Assembly (NCBI GenBank): GCA_013396915.1
Contig: VWZL01001367.1
Location: forward strand, 744,001 to 808,000
Reading direction: 5' to 3'
Origin: Stercorarius parasiticus
Taxonomy: Eukaryota; Chordata; Aves; Charadriiformes; Stercorariidae
Length of the DNA stretch: 64,000 nucleotides
A program made the position numbers and the translations under genes. The notes beneath the pieces were generated by a model. It did no database searches and had not been told where the DNA came from. It saw nothing but the letters and a program-made list of their open reading frames with translations. Position 1 is the stretch's first letter, and every line of letters starts with the position of its first letter. Positions 37,735 through 50,757 of the stretch are shown piece by piece.

Positions 37735-37915
37735 CACTGATCCCTAAAATGGATCCCTGTGGAACACTACTTGTCACTAGCTTCCTCTCCCAAAGGCAGT
37801 ACCCAGCCAGCATTTAACATTACTTTTGAGTGCTCTATGAAAACGTTCTCTCAATGAAACATCATATCCAATTCTTTACAGTGGTTGAGAAAGCCAGGGT
37901 TTCTTTTGTTTCCCC
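37735..37915 (-). mobile_element. Old CR1/L3-like LINE fragment
   Basis: The + strand contains 'ctgatccct...atccctgtggaacactact', 'gtcactagcttcc' and 'cccagccagc', then 'tctatgaaaacg'. This is the diverged reverse complement of the CR1 reverse-transcriptase stretch that precedes the part seen at 29336-29548. Heavy decay leaves no open frame. The boundaries are uncertain. Confidence 0.6.
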
Positions 37916-40900
37916 ACACTTCTATAAGGAACTCTAAAATAAATTGCTTCCTGTTAGGTGAAAAACAGATAAAAAAAAAGTGTTTGATAAAATATTAAAG
38001 AGTATTAGGATTATTCCCAGGATCCTACCACTCTTCACAGTATTTGTTCTCCAAACCGTATTTGAGAAGCTAAGAGTTAGGAAATCCTGACCTCCTATGG
38101 CCTGAGAATATAGGATGATTCCTTTTAAGATCAAATAAATTTATGCCATTAGAATATAAGCTCCACCTTTGGGTTGCCTCCAATTAACACTTCTGTTCTA
38201 AATTCAAAAGCTTCCTAGGAAGCAGGGGAGACAGATGACAAATAGAGAAGATCATGCAGTAAAGGATCAAATAAAGCTTAAAATATATAAAGACATATAT
38301 TTTACAAATATGTAAGGCTTATTTGAAGTTCCTCCAAATAACTCAGAGCCATACTACTTTGTGAAAGCCTGCACAGAAGTAAGAATAATTTCTTTTAAAT
38401 TAATATTTTTCATTTGTATTATGTAAGCATACTGCTATTCTTATACAATGCCAAACAGCTTTTCGGTGAATATTTTAGTTTCAGACTACGCTGTTGTAGT
38501 CAACTGCATCAACACAACCCCGATCCCATTAATTAAAAAGCAGTTACCTATTCTTCCACTGTACCCCTAGGGGCAGGCAGTAGCCAGCATGATATTGATT
38601 TTAAACTCTACAGACCAAATGAACACACGTAAAAACTGACCATAAAACTGCATCTTGATGCAAGGCATTTTGGATGAAATTCTGGAAACACACAGGCAGA
38701 AAACTCATTTTTGCTCTGTTTTCAGTTGTTTTGTAAGCCAATGGATTTGTTCATGAAAATTGTAGCTTTGGTGGTGACTGTACCCACCAGTATGAGTAAA
38801 AAGACAAGCTGGGATGGACTGTTTTCTCCAAGTATTGTTCTCTGTACTTATGTTTTCTCTTATCTGATTATCCTCACGAGATTAGTGATTATAACAGCAT
38901 TGTATTCACATTTCAACTGCCATTACCTTCCCTTCCCTCAGAGATATTTCAACAGCTAGTGGACCATTCATCTCCTACCAAGCAAATAGGCTTGCTTCTC
39001 TTTAGAAGTTACTACTATGAAGACAAAGCTGCCTGGCATTTGCAACAGACTAAGACCATCTATGAAACTCATCATGTCTCAGCTAGGGGGCAAAAACTTC
39101 CATCTGTGCACTGGTGATCGTTTAAAAAGGGCTCACACGAATTCCCGTGATAGCATGAACACGTGCTTGCAGAAAAGTTAAAAAATAAAAAGGGGAACAG
39201 ACATGATTATCTTTCTATACTTGGTCTTACACTGACTTTTTCACTTTTTTAAAATTCTTATGGAAATATATGATGGTCCTGCTGAAGTTCTCATTCTTAT
39301 ACCTACTATATCCATGATCCCCCACCATGCCGTTCAGCTTCACTCCCCACAACATCCCAAATCACGCCCAATCATTCTCTTTTCTAGGATTTTTCATACA
39401 TACACTATATGCTGAAGATTAGTAAAGTGATGCCCATTCTATATAATGGAGCACATATATCCCTAGTGACATGAAGATGAATTGAGAAAAGCCCAAATTC
39501 AATCACAGTTTTGGCACAAAGACTGAGGTGTTCCTGTCACTTAGACTGCAAGCCTAATTTCTCCCTGATAAATTACTTTTCTCCCCCTTAAATTTTCTCT
39601 GCTTTGGAAATTATTTCTGCAAGCAATCAGAGGACATTGATGCTATTAGATTAGGAGATTAGTAACCCTAATTACTTCTGCCATAATGAGACATAATACC
39701 TTCTCCAAAGAACATTTCAAATAGAAATCTAAGTGCTCTGAACCATCCTTTGAACCTTCCTTCCCCATTGACTATGACCATTGATACTATGACAGGTACT
39801 CAAAACACAAGGTTTAAATGCCATTCACTGCTACTACTGAAAGACTTTTCCTCCAAAATTTTTTTACATCTACAAGTAAGTGGGTAAGACCTCATGACAA
39901 GGGTAAGCAACTGCAGTCCACAAATGGTTAAGAAATCTTAGCTGATCAGAAAAACAAAATTCTTTGAACTGATGATCACAGAAAAGCAACAGAAGCCGAG
40001 TCAAAGCTTGCTTTCTTATATCCTGTGGAAAACAAAATAAAAATTTCTTTTTTGATATCATTATTGCTATTTAACAAAGTGGTCTAAGACAGACTTAGAA
40101 AGCTTCCAGCTTTAGAGCTAGGTCCATTCCTGAACCAGTAAAAATATTTACCAATATAAATCACTCTCAACATTTAGCTATAGCGTGTACCATCTTTTCA
40201 TCAGTGATAAGTTTTATACTCTGAAATACTTCTCTTTCCCTGCCAAAAGCTCTTCATTCCATGGTTTTTAACAGTCTAAAACTCCTTCATCTCTTCAGGG
40301 TTGTGGACAATTGGAAGTCATGCTGTCCTTGCAAAATATTTGTCATGTGTAATTTGAAATATGTAATCATAAAATAAAGAAAATATAATATCAGTTTCTA
40401 ATGTGAGACTGGTGAATTAGCAATTCTTAAGTTTTATTCTAGAATGAATAAACCTGTAATTGCACAGTATAATTTGGCAGGGATCAATTAGGAAACACTG
40501 TATGAATACACATTACTTTATTGTAATTTCATATAATATTTTACAAATTATGTTGGTATTTCTACAGAGAATTCAGAAAAAAACCCTACATCTACACATA
40601 CCTGTTTCAAAATACGTTTTGCTTTTATGCATATTCTGTAAAAAGGATTTCCCCCCATAGTTATCCCTGTATTGCTGCAAAATGACAGCTATAATTATAC
40701 AGGAGAACAATCCCCCCTCCCTGAAGGACAGAAATTACAGCAGGATACAGTTGAAAACCAGCCAAATGCTTGTTTAAAACTATTTGAATGCTTTGCAAGT
40801 GAGGTGTTTTTCAGCTGGGGCTCTTCTTTCAACCACACAGAACAATGGCTCATATAAATGCAAAACAGGTATGAGAAACAGGCAGCATGGTTTCCCCAAT

Positions 40901-42350
40901 CTAACACTATTAACCATCTGACCCAGTATTGGCAGGATGCACCTCGGGAACGTCACCACTCCCTCTGACAGAGACCAAGGACCAGGGAATGTATTGTGAA
41001 AGATAAAGGAGCAAAACAAAAAGTATATAATAAAACCCTCCATGGTCCTAGGCAAAGAAATATATTGCAATAAAACTTTTAAAGCATTTTTTCCTGTTTT
41101 ACACAGCCTGTTTTTTACATAAAGGAACCAGGAGGACAAAGTCCTCACACAAATGCACAAAACCTTTAAAAAGCTGTTTGAAAAGCTTTACAATTTCTAC
41201 GAAGAGGCTTCCTGCAGCCCTTTGAGAAGGCAAACAGTGCTTTTAAGTGCTATATTTTTATTCTTTTCAACTTGTAGATAAAATCCAGGTCTGACGGAGA
41301 ACATCCCCCGCATGCACTAGTTTTGCAAGGGAATTTAAGATAAATTTATCTCATTGATAGTGTCATAAGCATGCAGTGGACAGGAAAACATATGTCACAA
41401 TCTCACCACAGTAAAATGAAACCATCAAGTCTGCAGATGTGAGGACAACATCAGACAAATACAATTTAGGGAAGATTATTAGCACAAACTAGTTCAATAG
41501 CACAGTAATCGTACAAGCTCCCTACATATGAAAAAAGACTTACACAGATGCTTGTAAGGGTGGGACTAAACACCTTATTAACATCCCCAATAAGGATATT
41601 TTCTTCAGTTAGTATCTAAGGTACCAGAATTTAATCTCCGATCTCAACAAAATCAAGGAGCTTCCTTGCAAGGACACAAGGCTTCATTGCGAACTTAGTT
41701 TCTCTGAATACTTGCATTCACATCAGTGGAAACTTCTCCTTGGATGTGAAGATATAGTAATAGACATCTCACAACTAAATACATGCAAGCATTTCAACGG
41801 TACTTGCAGCTAAGCATGTTGGACACTGTATTCCACATGCCAGGTTCCACTTGCAAAATCCTGGTTATGGTCTTTGACGGTACAACATTATGAGAGGCAC
41901 TGAAAATGTTTACTTATTTTTCTTCCTTCTGTCCAGACAGTATGGATCCCACAGGCTAAACTCAAGTGAACACCTAACCATTAAGGAAAGTATGGGGGCT
42001 ATCACAGCCCGTACCCAATAATCATGTGGAACTCCTTTCTGTAGTCTACTACAGATCTGAATTGGAAATAAGGCAAGGTTCAATAAAATATTTCAGGTCT
42101 ATGAGCCTTATGTTGGTGTAAGTTTAAACCACAAATTTTGACTGCTTCTACTAGCTCTTTGTTTCAACTGGGAGTTAGGCTGTGCTTAAACTTCAGTTTA
42201 TAGGGAGAAGATTATGGTTCTTAACCCTTGCTATGCATTACAGAATGTCTTCTGGGCAATTCATATCATGTATTTCATATGAGCACATGCCTTCAAGCCT
42301 GGTGATTTTGCTGAACTAACACACATTTGACATTTAAAATTTTAACTTAC

Positions 42351-42497
42351 ATTTAGTTCCATGGAGCTTCGATCCATGTCTCCCTTCTGCAGCGTGTCTT
42401 TCACTGAAAAAATACCAGTCTTTTCCTTTCCTGTTCTCCATAAGAACCACAAAATAGCCTGAGAGAGTATCATTTGGTTGTATACCCATATGTGCAA
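42351..42497 (-). other. Candidate 147-nt exon
   Basis: On the minus strand the acceptor TTTTACTTTCTCCAG precedes 42497 and the donor AAAT|GTAAGT follows 42351. The length is exactly 49 codons (phase 0 to 0). Two frames are open. The frame in phase with the upstream candidate contains KTGIFSVKDTLQKGDMD; the other contains SGYFVVLMENRKGKDWYFF. I recognise neither. The strong splice signals and multiple-of-three length are suggestive but not decisive. Confidence 0.25.
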
Positions 42498-43052
42498 CTG
42501 GAGAAAGTAAAAAAACAAACCAATGAAAAATTATTGCATAAAGTATTTTGGGAAAAACAGTTGCCCGATCTCTGCCACTGGCATGCATGTTATTTAATGC
42601 AATTGCAAGGCAGAGCAGGAAATAATAGAAGATGACAGATTAAGAGTTTTTTAATTGGGTTTAAATTCAATAATATTTTTCAAAGAAACCAAAAATAGAC
42701 TTCATGTGTTAGCCCCAGTGGCAATTATCCCAGTTTAAAATCAAAGATTATTAACATAAAAAAATACATCATATCAAGGGATAACTATGCCATTTAAACA
42801 TGATTCTTTCCAGCCTGTATTTCCACCTTATGTAATGCAAGTTACCCACTAACTGATTAATCTTTAAGACCCAATTCCAGTTTTAGCTCTAAGGGAGACA
42901 TTTCTGAAGACATTTTCTTAACTTATTAAGGTAAATATGATGTATGGCATTAATCTAACAAGACATGGAATTATTTTAGGCATGCAGGAAATGAAAGTCA
43001 ATTTCAAAATGTATCAAAAATGCATGCAGGTTAAGACTTGCACAAAACTCAC

Positions 43053-43087
43053 CTTGCAGATGTCTGAAAACCAGTTACTCAGCTGAT
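43053..43087 (-). other. Candidate 35-nt microexon
   Basis: On the minus strand the acceptor TTTTATATTCCTAG precedes 43087 and the donor AAG|GTGAGT follows 43053. Only one frame is open, giving QLSNWFSDICK after a codon split with the previous exon. The split codon joins cleanly to the exon candidate at 44049-44101 (G + AT). It is too short to judge alone. Confidence 0.22.
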
Positions 43088-43384
43088 CTAGGAATATAAA
43101 ATAAGACTTCAGTCAATTATTAGAATTCTTTCCTGAAAAAGCTACAGATACAAGTGAAGTAAAACACTAAACATTCTTAAAGCTGAGGTATCCTTCTTAT
43201 AGAAACATTTAATTGTGCGATATCTTAATATTCATGCTTTTATCTACAGTCATCTGGAATTAATCCTGCATATTAAAGTGGAAAGTATCTGCAAGGAATT
43301 TATTTTGATCTGTAATAAGTATATACTACATACATCAAGATTTTGGATCATAATGGGAATTATTCTTCATACAATACTTCCCAC

Positions 43385-43407
43385 TTTTTTTTTCTTTTTT
43401 TTTTTTT
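43385..43407. repeat. Poly(T) tract
   Basis: Two T runs separated by a single C. No element is seen upstream that would make this a retroposon tail on either strand. Confidence 0.85.
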
Positions 43408-44048
43408 CTACTTTAAAAGTCTGTCTCTAAGCCTGGACCTGTTTTGGAAATTCTAGAGTCATGAACATAGCAATTTTATTTAAATTACCCATATACTCCT
43501 ACTGTTTGACAGATGCATACTACTTCTCAGATAAAGATAATATTTTAGAGTTTACTAGTAAATGCAACAAAGTTGTAACTAAGCATCTTTTAACACACAC
43601 TGTCCATTTTCTCACATTTTTTTTCAAGTGAAAAAATTGCTTTTAAGCCTGTTTTCAGCCCAAGGACTGCAAAACTTCTTTGCACCCATAAATCTAAGAA
43701 AAATCTGACAAAAACAAGATAAAATAAAGAAAAATAAATTTGTGCATTGAGTCAAATGGAGAAAAAGAACGATACAGACTTTTGACAAGAGATGGATATT
43801 AGACTGAATTTTATTTATTACAGACATTTGCATTGTGCATAAGTTCTTTATGTTTACCCATCCATTGTTTGCATACTGACTCGTTCCTACACTCTTATAT
43901 TCCACCGGAGAATAAGTGGAAGAGAACAAGTACCTGCCCACGTACCCTTTGAAACCATACTCACATTTACAGAGAACCTAAAAATAGATGCCTTCATTGA
44001 AACTGTAACATATATTACAAATGGTAAGATGGGGCACTATGACTCTAC

Positions 44049-44101
44049 CTGTATCACTGGGCACCATGGCTTTCACCACAGCAAATTCATTATCCTCCAG
44101 T
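44049..44101 (-). other. Candidate 53-nt exon
   Basis: On the minus strand the acceptor CCTTTCCTGCCTAGCAG precedes 44101 and the donor ACAG|GTAGAG follows 44049. An alternative CTAG acceptor lies 3 nt further upstream. The open frame reads LEDNEFAVVKAMVPSDT plus split codons at each end. It is more GC-rich than its surroundings and protein-like in composition, but I cannot assign a family. Confidence 0.25.
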
Positions 44102-47100
44102 CTGCTAGGCAGGAAAGGGCCATGACTTTCTGACATGAATTTGTGCCCTCATTGCATTCCTACTCTCATTTCTGTATTATGCCTGAATGGCCTTTATATA
44201 CAGGCATATACCAGGCAGTTGTGAAGCTCCACAATTTTTTCTTCTTCAATGAAAATTCTGTCAGTTTTAGCAATTCTCCAAGTATCTACATACATTTAGG
44301 AGTCTGTGAAATCATTATATATATACTTAAGAATATGGGCATCTCCTTTCCTTTCTCTCATTCTATCACAGTCATCTTTGGGCTACCAAAACAAACCCCA
44401 TATGCTTCCCAGTCCATATGCATCTTCTTGCAGAGAGGAGTCGGTGAACTATTCTGACATAAGCAACTGAAAGCAGTGGAGTGGCCATAGGATCATTCAT
44501 ATTCTTGACGAGTTTCAGATTAACAATTTGCTAAACCATTGCTAGTCCTGATTTCTATGCTCTTCTGCTTGCCCCATTCGTTAGCTTTGCCTTTTGTCTT
44601 CAGTAGGATGAGGGGGGATTTGCAATATATCAGATTAGTACAACCCTGCAACCGTATTTCATCTGAACCAGCCGAATGCCCACCTTGGAGCTCAATGGGG
44701 CATTTTTTTTTATGTACAAGTTAGTGAAGCTATTCATTATTTTAGCTTTAAAAAACACAAAGGCAATTTTTGGTATAACCAGTAAGAGAATAAATGATCA
44801 AATACAAAATCGTGTCGGCAGACTTCTGGTAAATCCAGAAACAGCTTCAAAGATAATCTTCAAAGCAAAACCAGATAAAATGCGTACACTGATACTCTGA
44901 TCCAAAAAGTGGGCTTATGTACATACTTGCTTATGCATATGCTGCTACAAATCATTCACACATGAAACTACTCGTATTCGAGAAAAGAGTGCCTTTTTAC
45001 TGATTAATATAATGAACTGTCAAAGTAGCTCAAATTTAACATAGTACGGTGACATGAATATTGATAAAGAACTTGTATACTTTATATATGCATCCCACCA
45101 AAGTTCATACTAATTTCTATGTTTAAACAAGCTCCTTTACAGTCACAGCTTACTTCATCTCCAAGCAGAAGGCAGAAACAGTAATGAATGGACGAATCTA
45201 CATTAAGCATCAGTGCTCTGCAATGAGACCACAGTTGGATGCCCCTGTCTCCATGTGCTGCGTATGCGTGTACTTGTAGAAATGCAGTATCTAAATCTCG
45301 TGCACCTACTGAAATGCAAAGTTTTTCTCAGTACAGCTATCTCAGAAGGCCCTGATGAAAATTCGTATCACCTCTCAGTGACACCTTCACTTTTAACCCA
45401 TTTTTTAAGTGGCCATGCTGCCAGTTGTGTCTAGTTCAGTCCAGGGATTGAACTAGACTTTAGTTCATTTTTAGAATTCAAGACAGATTTTATTACATGC
45501 ATTTTATCGAACTGACACACATGGATACACATCATCACCCATGTGGTAGTAAATTTATTCTGCTTGTAGGGGGATCACACAAAAGCAGTTGCCACTACAT
45601 GAAAATTGCACTATTATTTGGCAAGCCATCCTATAAAAAGCCCAGTAGCTATTATTACTAAGTTACATCATTTCAGCCTTTATTATGAAGATGAGTGATC
45701 TGTCTTGTTTGGAAACTTGCAGGAATGAACTTAAACCTTGCTGAATGAAGATTCATTCAGAGATTTACAAAAGCCAAGAACAACAACAAAAAAAATCCCT
45801 CATTTTTTAATCTCATCTTTCCAGAGTGCTCTCAGCTATATGATCCCACAAGAGAACAAAGTGATTTACAATCTCAGAAAAAAACAGAAATATGATCAAA
45901 TTCCAGTATACATGTAATCATGCACATTGACATTAAAGACTTTGTACCTGTAAGTACAATATATTCATCAGTATACTGGAAGGAAAATAATGTCATAATG
46001 AATACTTTGTTTGGTCTCTGTTTATTATAAATGTTATTCAGTACATCGTTGGATACTAAAACTAAACTCTACATATCCAGAAAAGATAACTGACGTTCCC
46101 ATGGGTTTCTCTAGGAATTTATGAAGGCACTTGTCCCCATGTACAGAATTCAATGAAAAATGTTGATCTCAAGTATGATATGTAATGAATTAAGAGCCGT
46201 ATATTTCCAGTTCCCAATCCCGCACTTAAATATACCCATTTATTTAATGGGAAAGCCCTTTCCAAATTTAATACAGAATCTTTGAATAGTGCTTATTTTT
46301 GTGCAGCTTTTCAAACCTTCTATCTCAATAGCAAGTGAACCACTCAGAAAGAATTTTCAGTAAGTGGTATCAAGTGGGCCCAAAATACCCATTGACCCTG
46401 AAAGCAATAAAATGGAAACAGTCACTTCAAACGATGTAATTTGTATTCTCCAATAGTGTTAGTGTGAATAGCATTCAGCTAATCTGCGAAACTTTCTAAC
46501 CATTATAATTTACCCTATGAAACAGCTTCATTGTCAGATGAAGAATCTGTGGTACTGGACGAGCACTTTTATACAACAGTCAAGAGATTTCTGAAATGCT
46601 CTCAGGAATGCAACCTCCACAAAAATTCTCAAGGTAAAGACTTACACTGTTTGCACAGATCACAACAATACGAAAACACTTCCAGAAAGTGAATGACAAC
46701 AATTTAAGAACAATGGATTAAAAAAAAAAAACAAACCACTTTAGAATTTCTTAATATAAGAGATTACTCAAAAGACTTAGGTAGGACAGAAAATCAAGGG
46801 CTGGTCAATAATTTACAGTTTACACTACCAAAATGCAATAAATAAAAATAATGGGTCAAAACAAGAAAACTAAAAAACACTCTCCCTTAGCACTGATCAG
46901 AACTGGAAACCTGTTATACGCAAACAGAAGGAGCAATCTCATGTCTTGCAGACAACAGTGGTATGAAAAAAAAAAATCCAGTTCCCCTCCCAAACTGTTC
47001 ATATTACATAAATCTATGTTAGAGGCCATGAGCACTTGCTATCACTAACAGTCTTGTCACGTCATCCTTCCTCCACCTCTCAGAGGAGTACTGAGCATAT

Positions 47101-47207
47101 CACTATGTTAGCAGATACATACTTCTTATACTTTCCAACCGAGGTATGAATGTTTGAAGGTAAATTACTTCATCCTTATACTGCAAACTAGACTTCTGCC
47201 TAAAGAT

Positions 47208-47228
47208 GCACACACATACACACACAAA
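47208..47228. repeat. (CA)n microsatellite
   Basis: About ten CA dinucleotides interrupted once by TA. Confidence 0.85.
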
Positions 47229-48730
47229 CCCCTTTCCTTCTTCTTGCCTCTTAATACCAATCTATTTATAGAATGCAATCATGTTAGCATGCAAACACTT
47301 CTCCCAGCCTAAATAAGCCAGGCTTTCATCTTTTCTGATAGAAACGTCTCTCTCCTTCCTTGAAAGCACGTGCAGCACAACCCCCTCCTCCACACACACA
47401 GTTATTCCAACTGGAATGAGTCTTCTTGTATGCAGATATTCTGTCTGTACACAGTATCTTAGAAAAGGTGTCACAGTTCTTGCACAATGAAATATATACT
47501 TCTCGTACTTTACAGAAAATACCTCACATGATGGCAAAGTGCGCAGTTTTTTTCCTGAGTCAATCATTGCAGCCATCCTCCCTTCCCAGTGGATGTGGTT
47601 TTGCAGTACTACTGTGGCATGGAAGGCACCACAGCCAGGGAATACGCAGGGCATACTTCACAGCCAGACATCTCGATGGAATCAAAAGTCTATCATTAAT
47701 AGTCAACTGCAAGCTATAAGTGAAAGCATAATACTGACAAGAACATAACTCCAGCATCTACCTACAAATGTGACTGAAACTAGCAATATCTAGATGTTAC
47801 ATAGGCTGTGAGAACCACTCAAAATATTTTAAGATAAAATCCTGAACTTCTTTGACAAAAATGCCTTGTCTGCTCTGAGGTCAAATTCTTCAGACTTCTA
47901 GCAGACACTATTAACTTAAACTTATGACCACAAATATCTCTTTATTTAAAAAAAAAAAAAGTATACATTTTCCTACTAAACCAGTATACAGTAATGTCAA
48001 AAATGGTAACATAGCTAAACTAATGACAGACCAGAGATTCATCTCAATCTAAAGTAATTCCAGTTGGTTACCTTGTGAAATTTCTAAAACCATGCAACTG
48101 AGGATGCTCCACACAAAGTCACTATGCTAACGAACGAAAATACTATCGCGCTTTTAAAAATCATTTACAACCAAGCTGGCCTGGTAATCATCTATGTGAC
48201 ATACACCACCTATGGTTGAAAGAAACCTAACTGTTGGTATTACATAAAATTTATATTCTTGGTCGCAGTGGAGAGAAATCATTCTTGTCTGTAGAGCAAA
48301 TCACAGTGTACAAGGAGCTCTACTGAAACATATTGAAAATATTTCTACTTTAGTTAATTTTGGCCTATGTACCAGTTGCCTTTTTATCACACCAATGATG
48401 AGATCTATTCTAGTTTAACAATTAGTTTTGTTTTCATACTGTCTATTTTATTATTTTTAATTTGATTGTGTTAGAGTTGATAGTTTGTAGAATTCTTTGC
48501 TCTTTAGACAGAGCAAAGGCTATGTTACTACTACTGTAGATTCTGGCTTATAGGATGATTGGTACAAAGAATATTTGATCTGGGAGCATATAAAGAAAGG
48601 AGGTGAATCTTGAACGCAAACACAGGTAATAAGAAATGCTCAGACAGAAGTAAGGCTTTGAATTCTTCACACTAGTAGGCAATACAAACTGTGAAATAAG
48701 TAGATACTATCTGTCACAGACACAGAGGGG

Positions 48731-48790
48731 TATTCTGGGTCATCAAGTCCAGACTGTACCCATCAGGCAGATGCATCCATTTCATAAAAT
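48731..48790 (-). mobile_element. Possible remnant of an old CR1 3' end
   Basis: The + strand words 'ctgggtcatcaagtccaga' resemble the reverse complement of the CR1 3' end ('tggacttgatgatct'). Nothing further downstream follows the consensus. Recorded as a weak trace only. Confidence 0.3.
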
Positions 48791-50724
48791 TTCAAAACAC
48801 GCTTAAATTCTGGTGGCTCCTTTGTGAATAAGAGGGAGCATAAAGATTTGTCATGTAGTTTAAGTTGTTAAACTATTCTAGTCCTGTGTATATATTTTAA
48901 ATATTTTTTTCATAATTGTGCACTCCTAGAATGCAGTGCTGCTCACAGGCATACTATTTTTTTTTTTTATGAAGCACTTCGTGTCATCAATTCTCTTTTT
49001 TCCAGTGTAGAGCTGGCCAGTGCATTGGAGCAAATAATTTCTCATACATGAATGGGAATGAGAATCTACATTCCACTCATTTAGTATTGCACCTTGCTAA
49101 ATACATCCCTGTTAATAATAGTGTCTTTTCGTCAGATACGAATATGATAGCAGTTGCAAATGTGCCTCAACTATATGTTAATATGCCTTGAATACACATT
49201 ATAAATACTTACAGAAAGCCCAAGTAGAGAGAAAACACAAAAATATAACGAAATATGAAATGCATGCTTGCATTTTGAGTTTGAGATAGATGTATTGTAA
49301 AGATTTCATATATTTAGGTTGTGTTATTTCAGTCTTAGTAGCAACAAAGTATAGCAAACCTTTATTTATTTGGGCAAAACCACAGGATGCAGCTTGCATT
49401 CTCCCAGTATTTAAAAGCACCCCTTGTTTTATGTTGGAACTGTTTGAGAAAACTGAAGAGAATTCACTGTCAAATTCTCCACAAATTAGCAATTTAACTC
49501 TCGAGCCAACTCTTAATAATATTTTAGTAGCAAAACAGTGGTATTTCACACATTATATTCAGATCGTAAAGCACTGAGGATGCACAGAAGACAATTTACA
49601 TTATTGTAGGATTTTTCTTATGGCATAAACACCTTACGTCTCAGACCATTTATGTTCCATGATTCTACAGCAGTTAGAACGACGAGATGCTGGTTACCAG
49701 GGCTCTTAAATGTTCCATGGAAAAGGTGGGATGCAGATCACATAAAGCTCCTGTTTGGTGCGTGGGTATTTCCAATACTTTGAATATTTTATTTTGTTTT
49801 TCCAAGCCAGAAGATAAATGCAAACTCCCTAAATGAATTCCAGCTTGAGAATTCTAAATAATCTTCATTTAGCAGAAATTAGTTAAGAAATGACAGTTAA
49901 ATATGCTATGTAGATAAATACCATTCTATAACTTTACCATTAAATGTTTACATTGTTTGCTTTAGATGTCAAAACATTATCCACTGCAATATCCAATTCA
50001 AAATGAAATGTAAAAAAATGGCAGCCTCTAAAAACAAAAGCAAAGGTTGAAAGTATGTTTCCCACAAGAAAATAACTGAAAACATTGAAATCCTGAAGAA
50101 GTTTCAGCTGTTGAGCAAATTCATTTTCTAACAGAAAAGCTTTTGCACAGCTTTAAAAGATTATTTCTAATAGGCACCCATGGTGTATATCTCTACTAAA
50201 GAGCTTTGTAACAGGTATCATAAAAGTCATCTTTGATTCCAGTTTGAACCAACTAGATTACAATGAACCTAAAACCTTAAAACAGTTTGGAAGATCTTGT
50301 TTACCAGAATCTAAAACTATTAGAAGCTTCTATTCTTCTTCAACAATAAATGAAAAGAAGATATTAGGCAATGCATTTTGGGAATGTGATGTAGATAATG
50401 TTAAACATAGCAGAGAGAGCACACTAATTTAGAAAATAAAACTTGCACATCATCTGTCTTCTGGTCAAACGTACCTCCTTGAAAAATTAATTAAAACATA
50501 CTTTTTCATGCATTATTTCACTATATGTAACATTATAAATTACGTTACCTCATTGTGGAAATAAAGTATAGACAAAATGGTTGTAATAGTGTCTGCTTTT
50601 AATTTTAATAAAGGGATTCACGAGGATTTGGTCAAAACATTATTTCACTGAAGGATATAACATACAATAGACCTTAAGGAATTTTATGTCCACTGTGACT
50701 TGTCTTTGGCAAAGTAACAAGACT

Positions 50725-50757
50725 TCTTTTTTATTATTATTGTTATTATTATTTTTA
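50725..50757. repeat. (TTA)n microsatellite
   Basis: A T run followed by about eight TTA/TTG units. Confidence 0.85.

Noticed and set aside
40780..41160. 126-codon minus-strand open frame
   Set aside because: No motif or gene context; hydrophobic stretches are typical of random AT-rich translation.
47262..47654. 130-codon minus-strand open frame starting with ATG
   Set aside because: Low-complexity-free but unlike any family, no splice or promoter context, overlapped by other open frames in a slightly GC-richer patch. Length is within chance expectation.
49199..49577. Overlapping + and - open frames of 95 and 116 codons
   Set aside because: Mutually overlapping frames without motifs, splice signals or biased composition.
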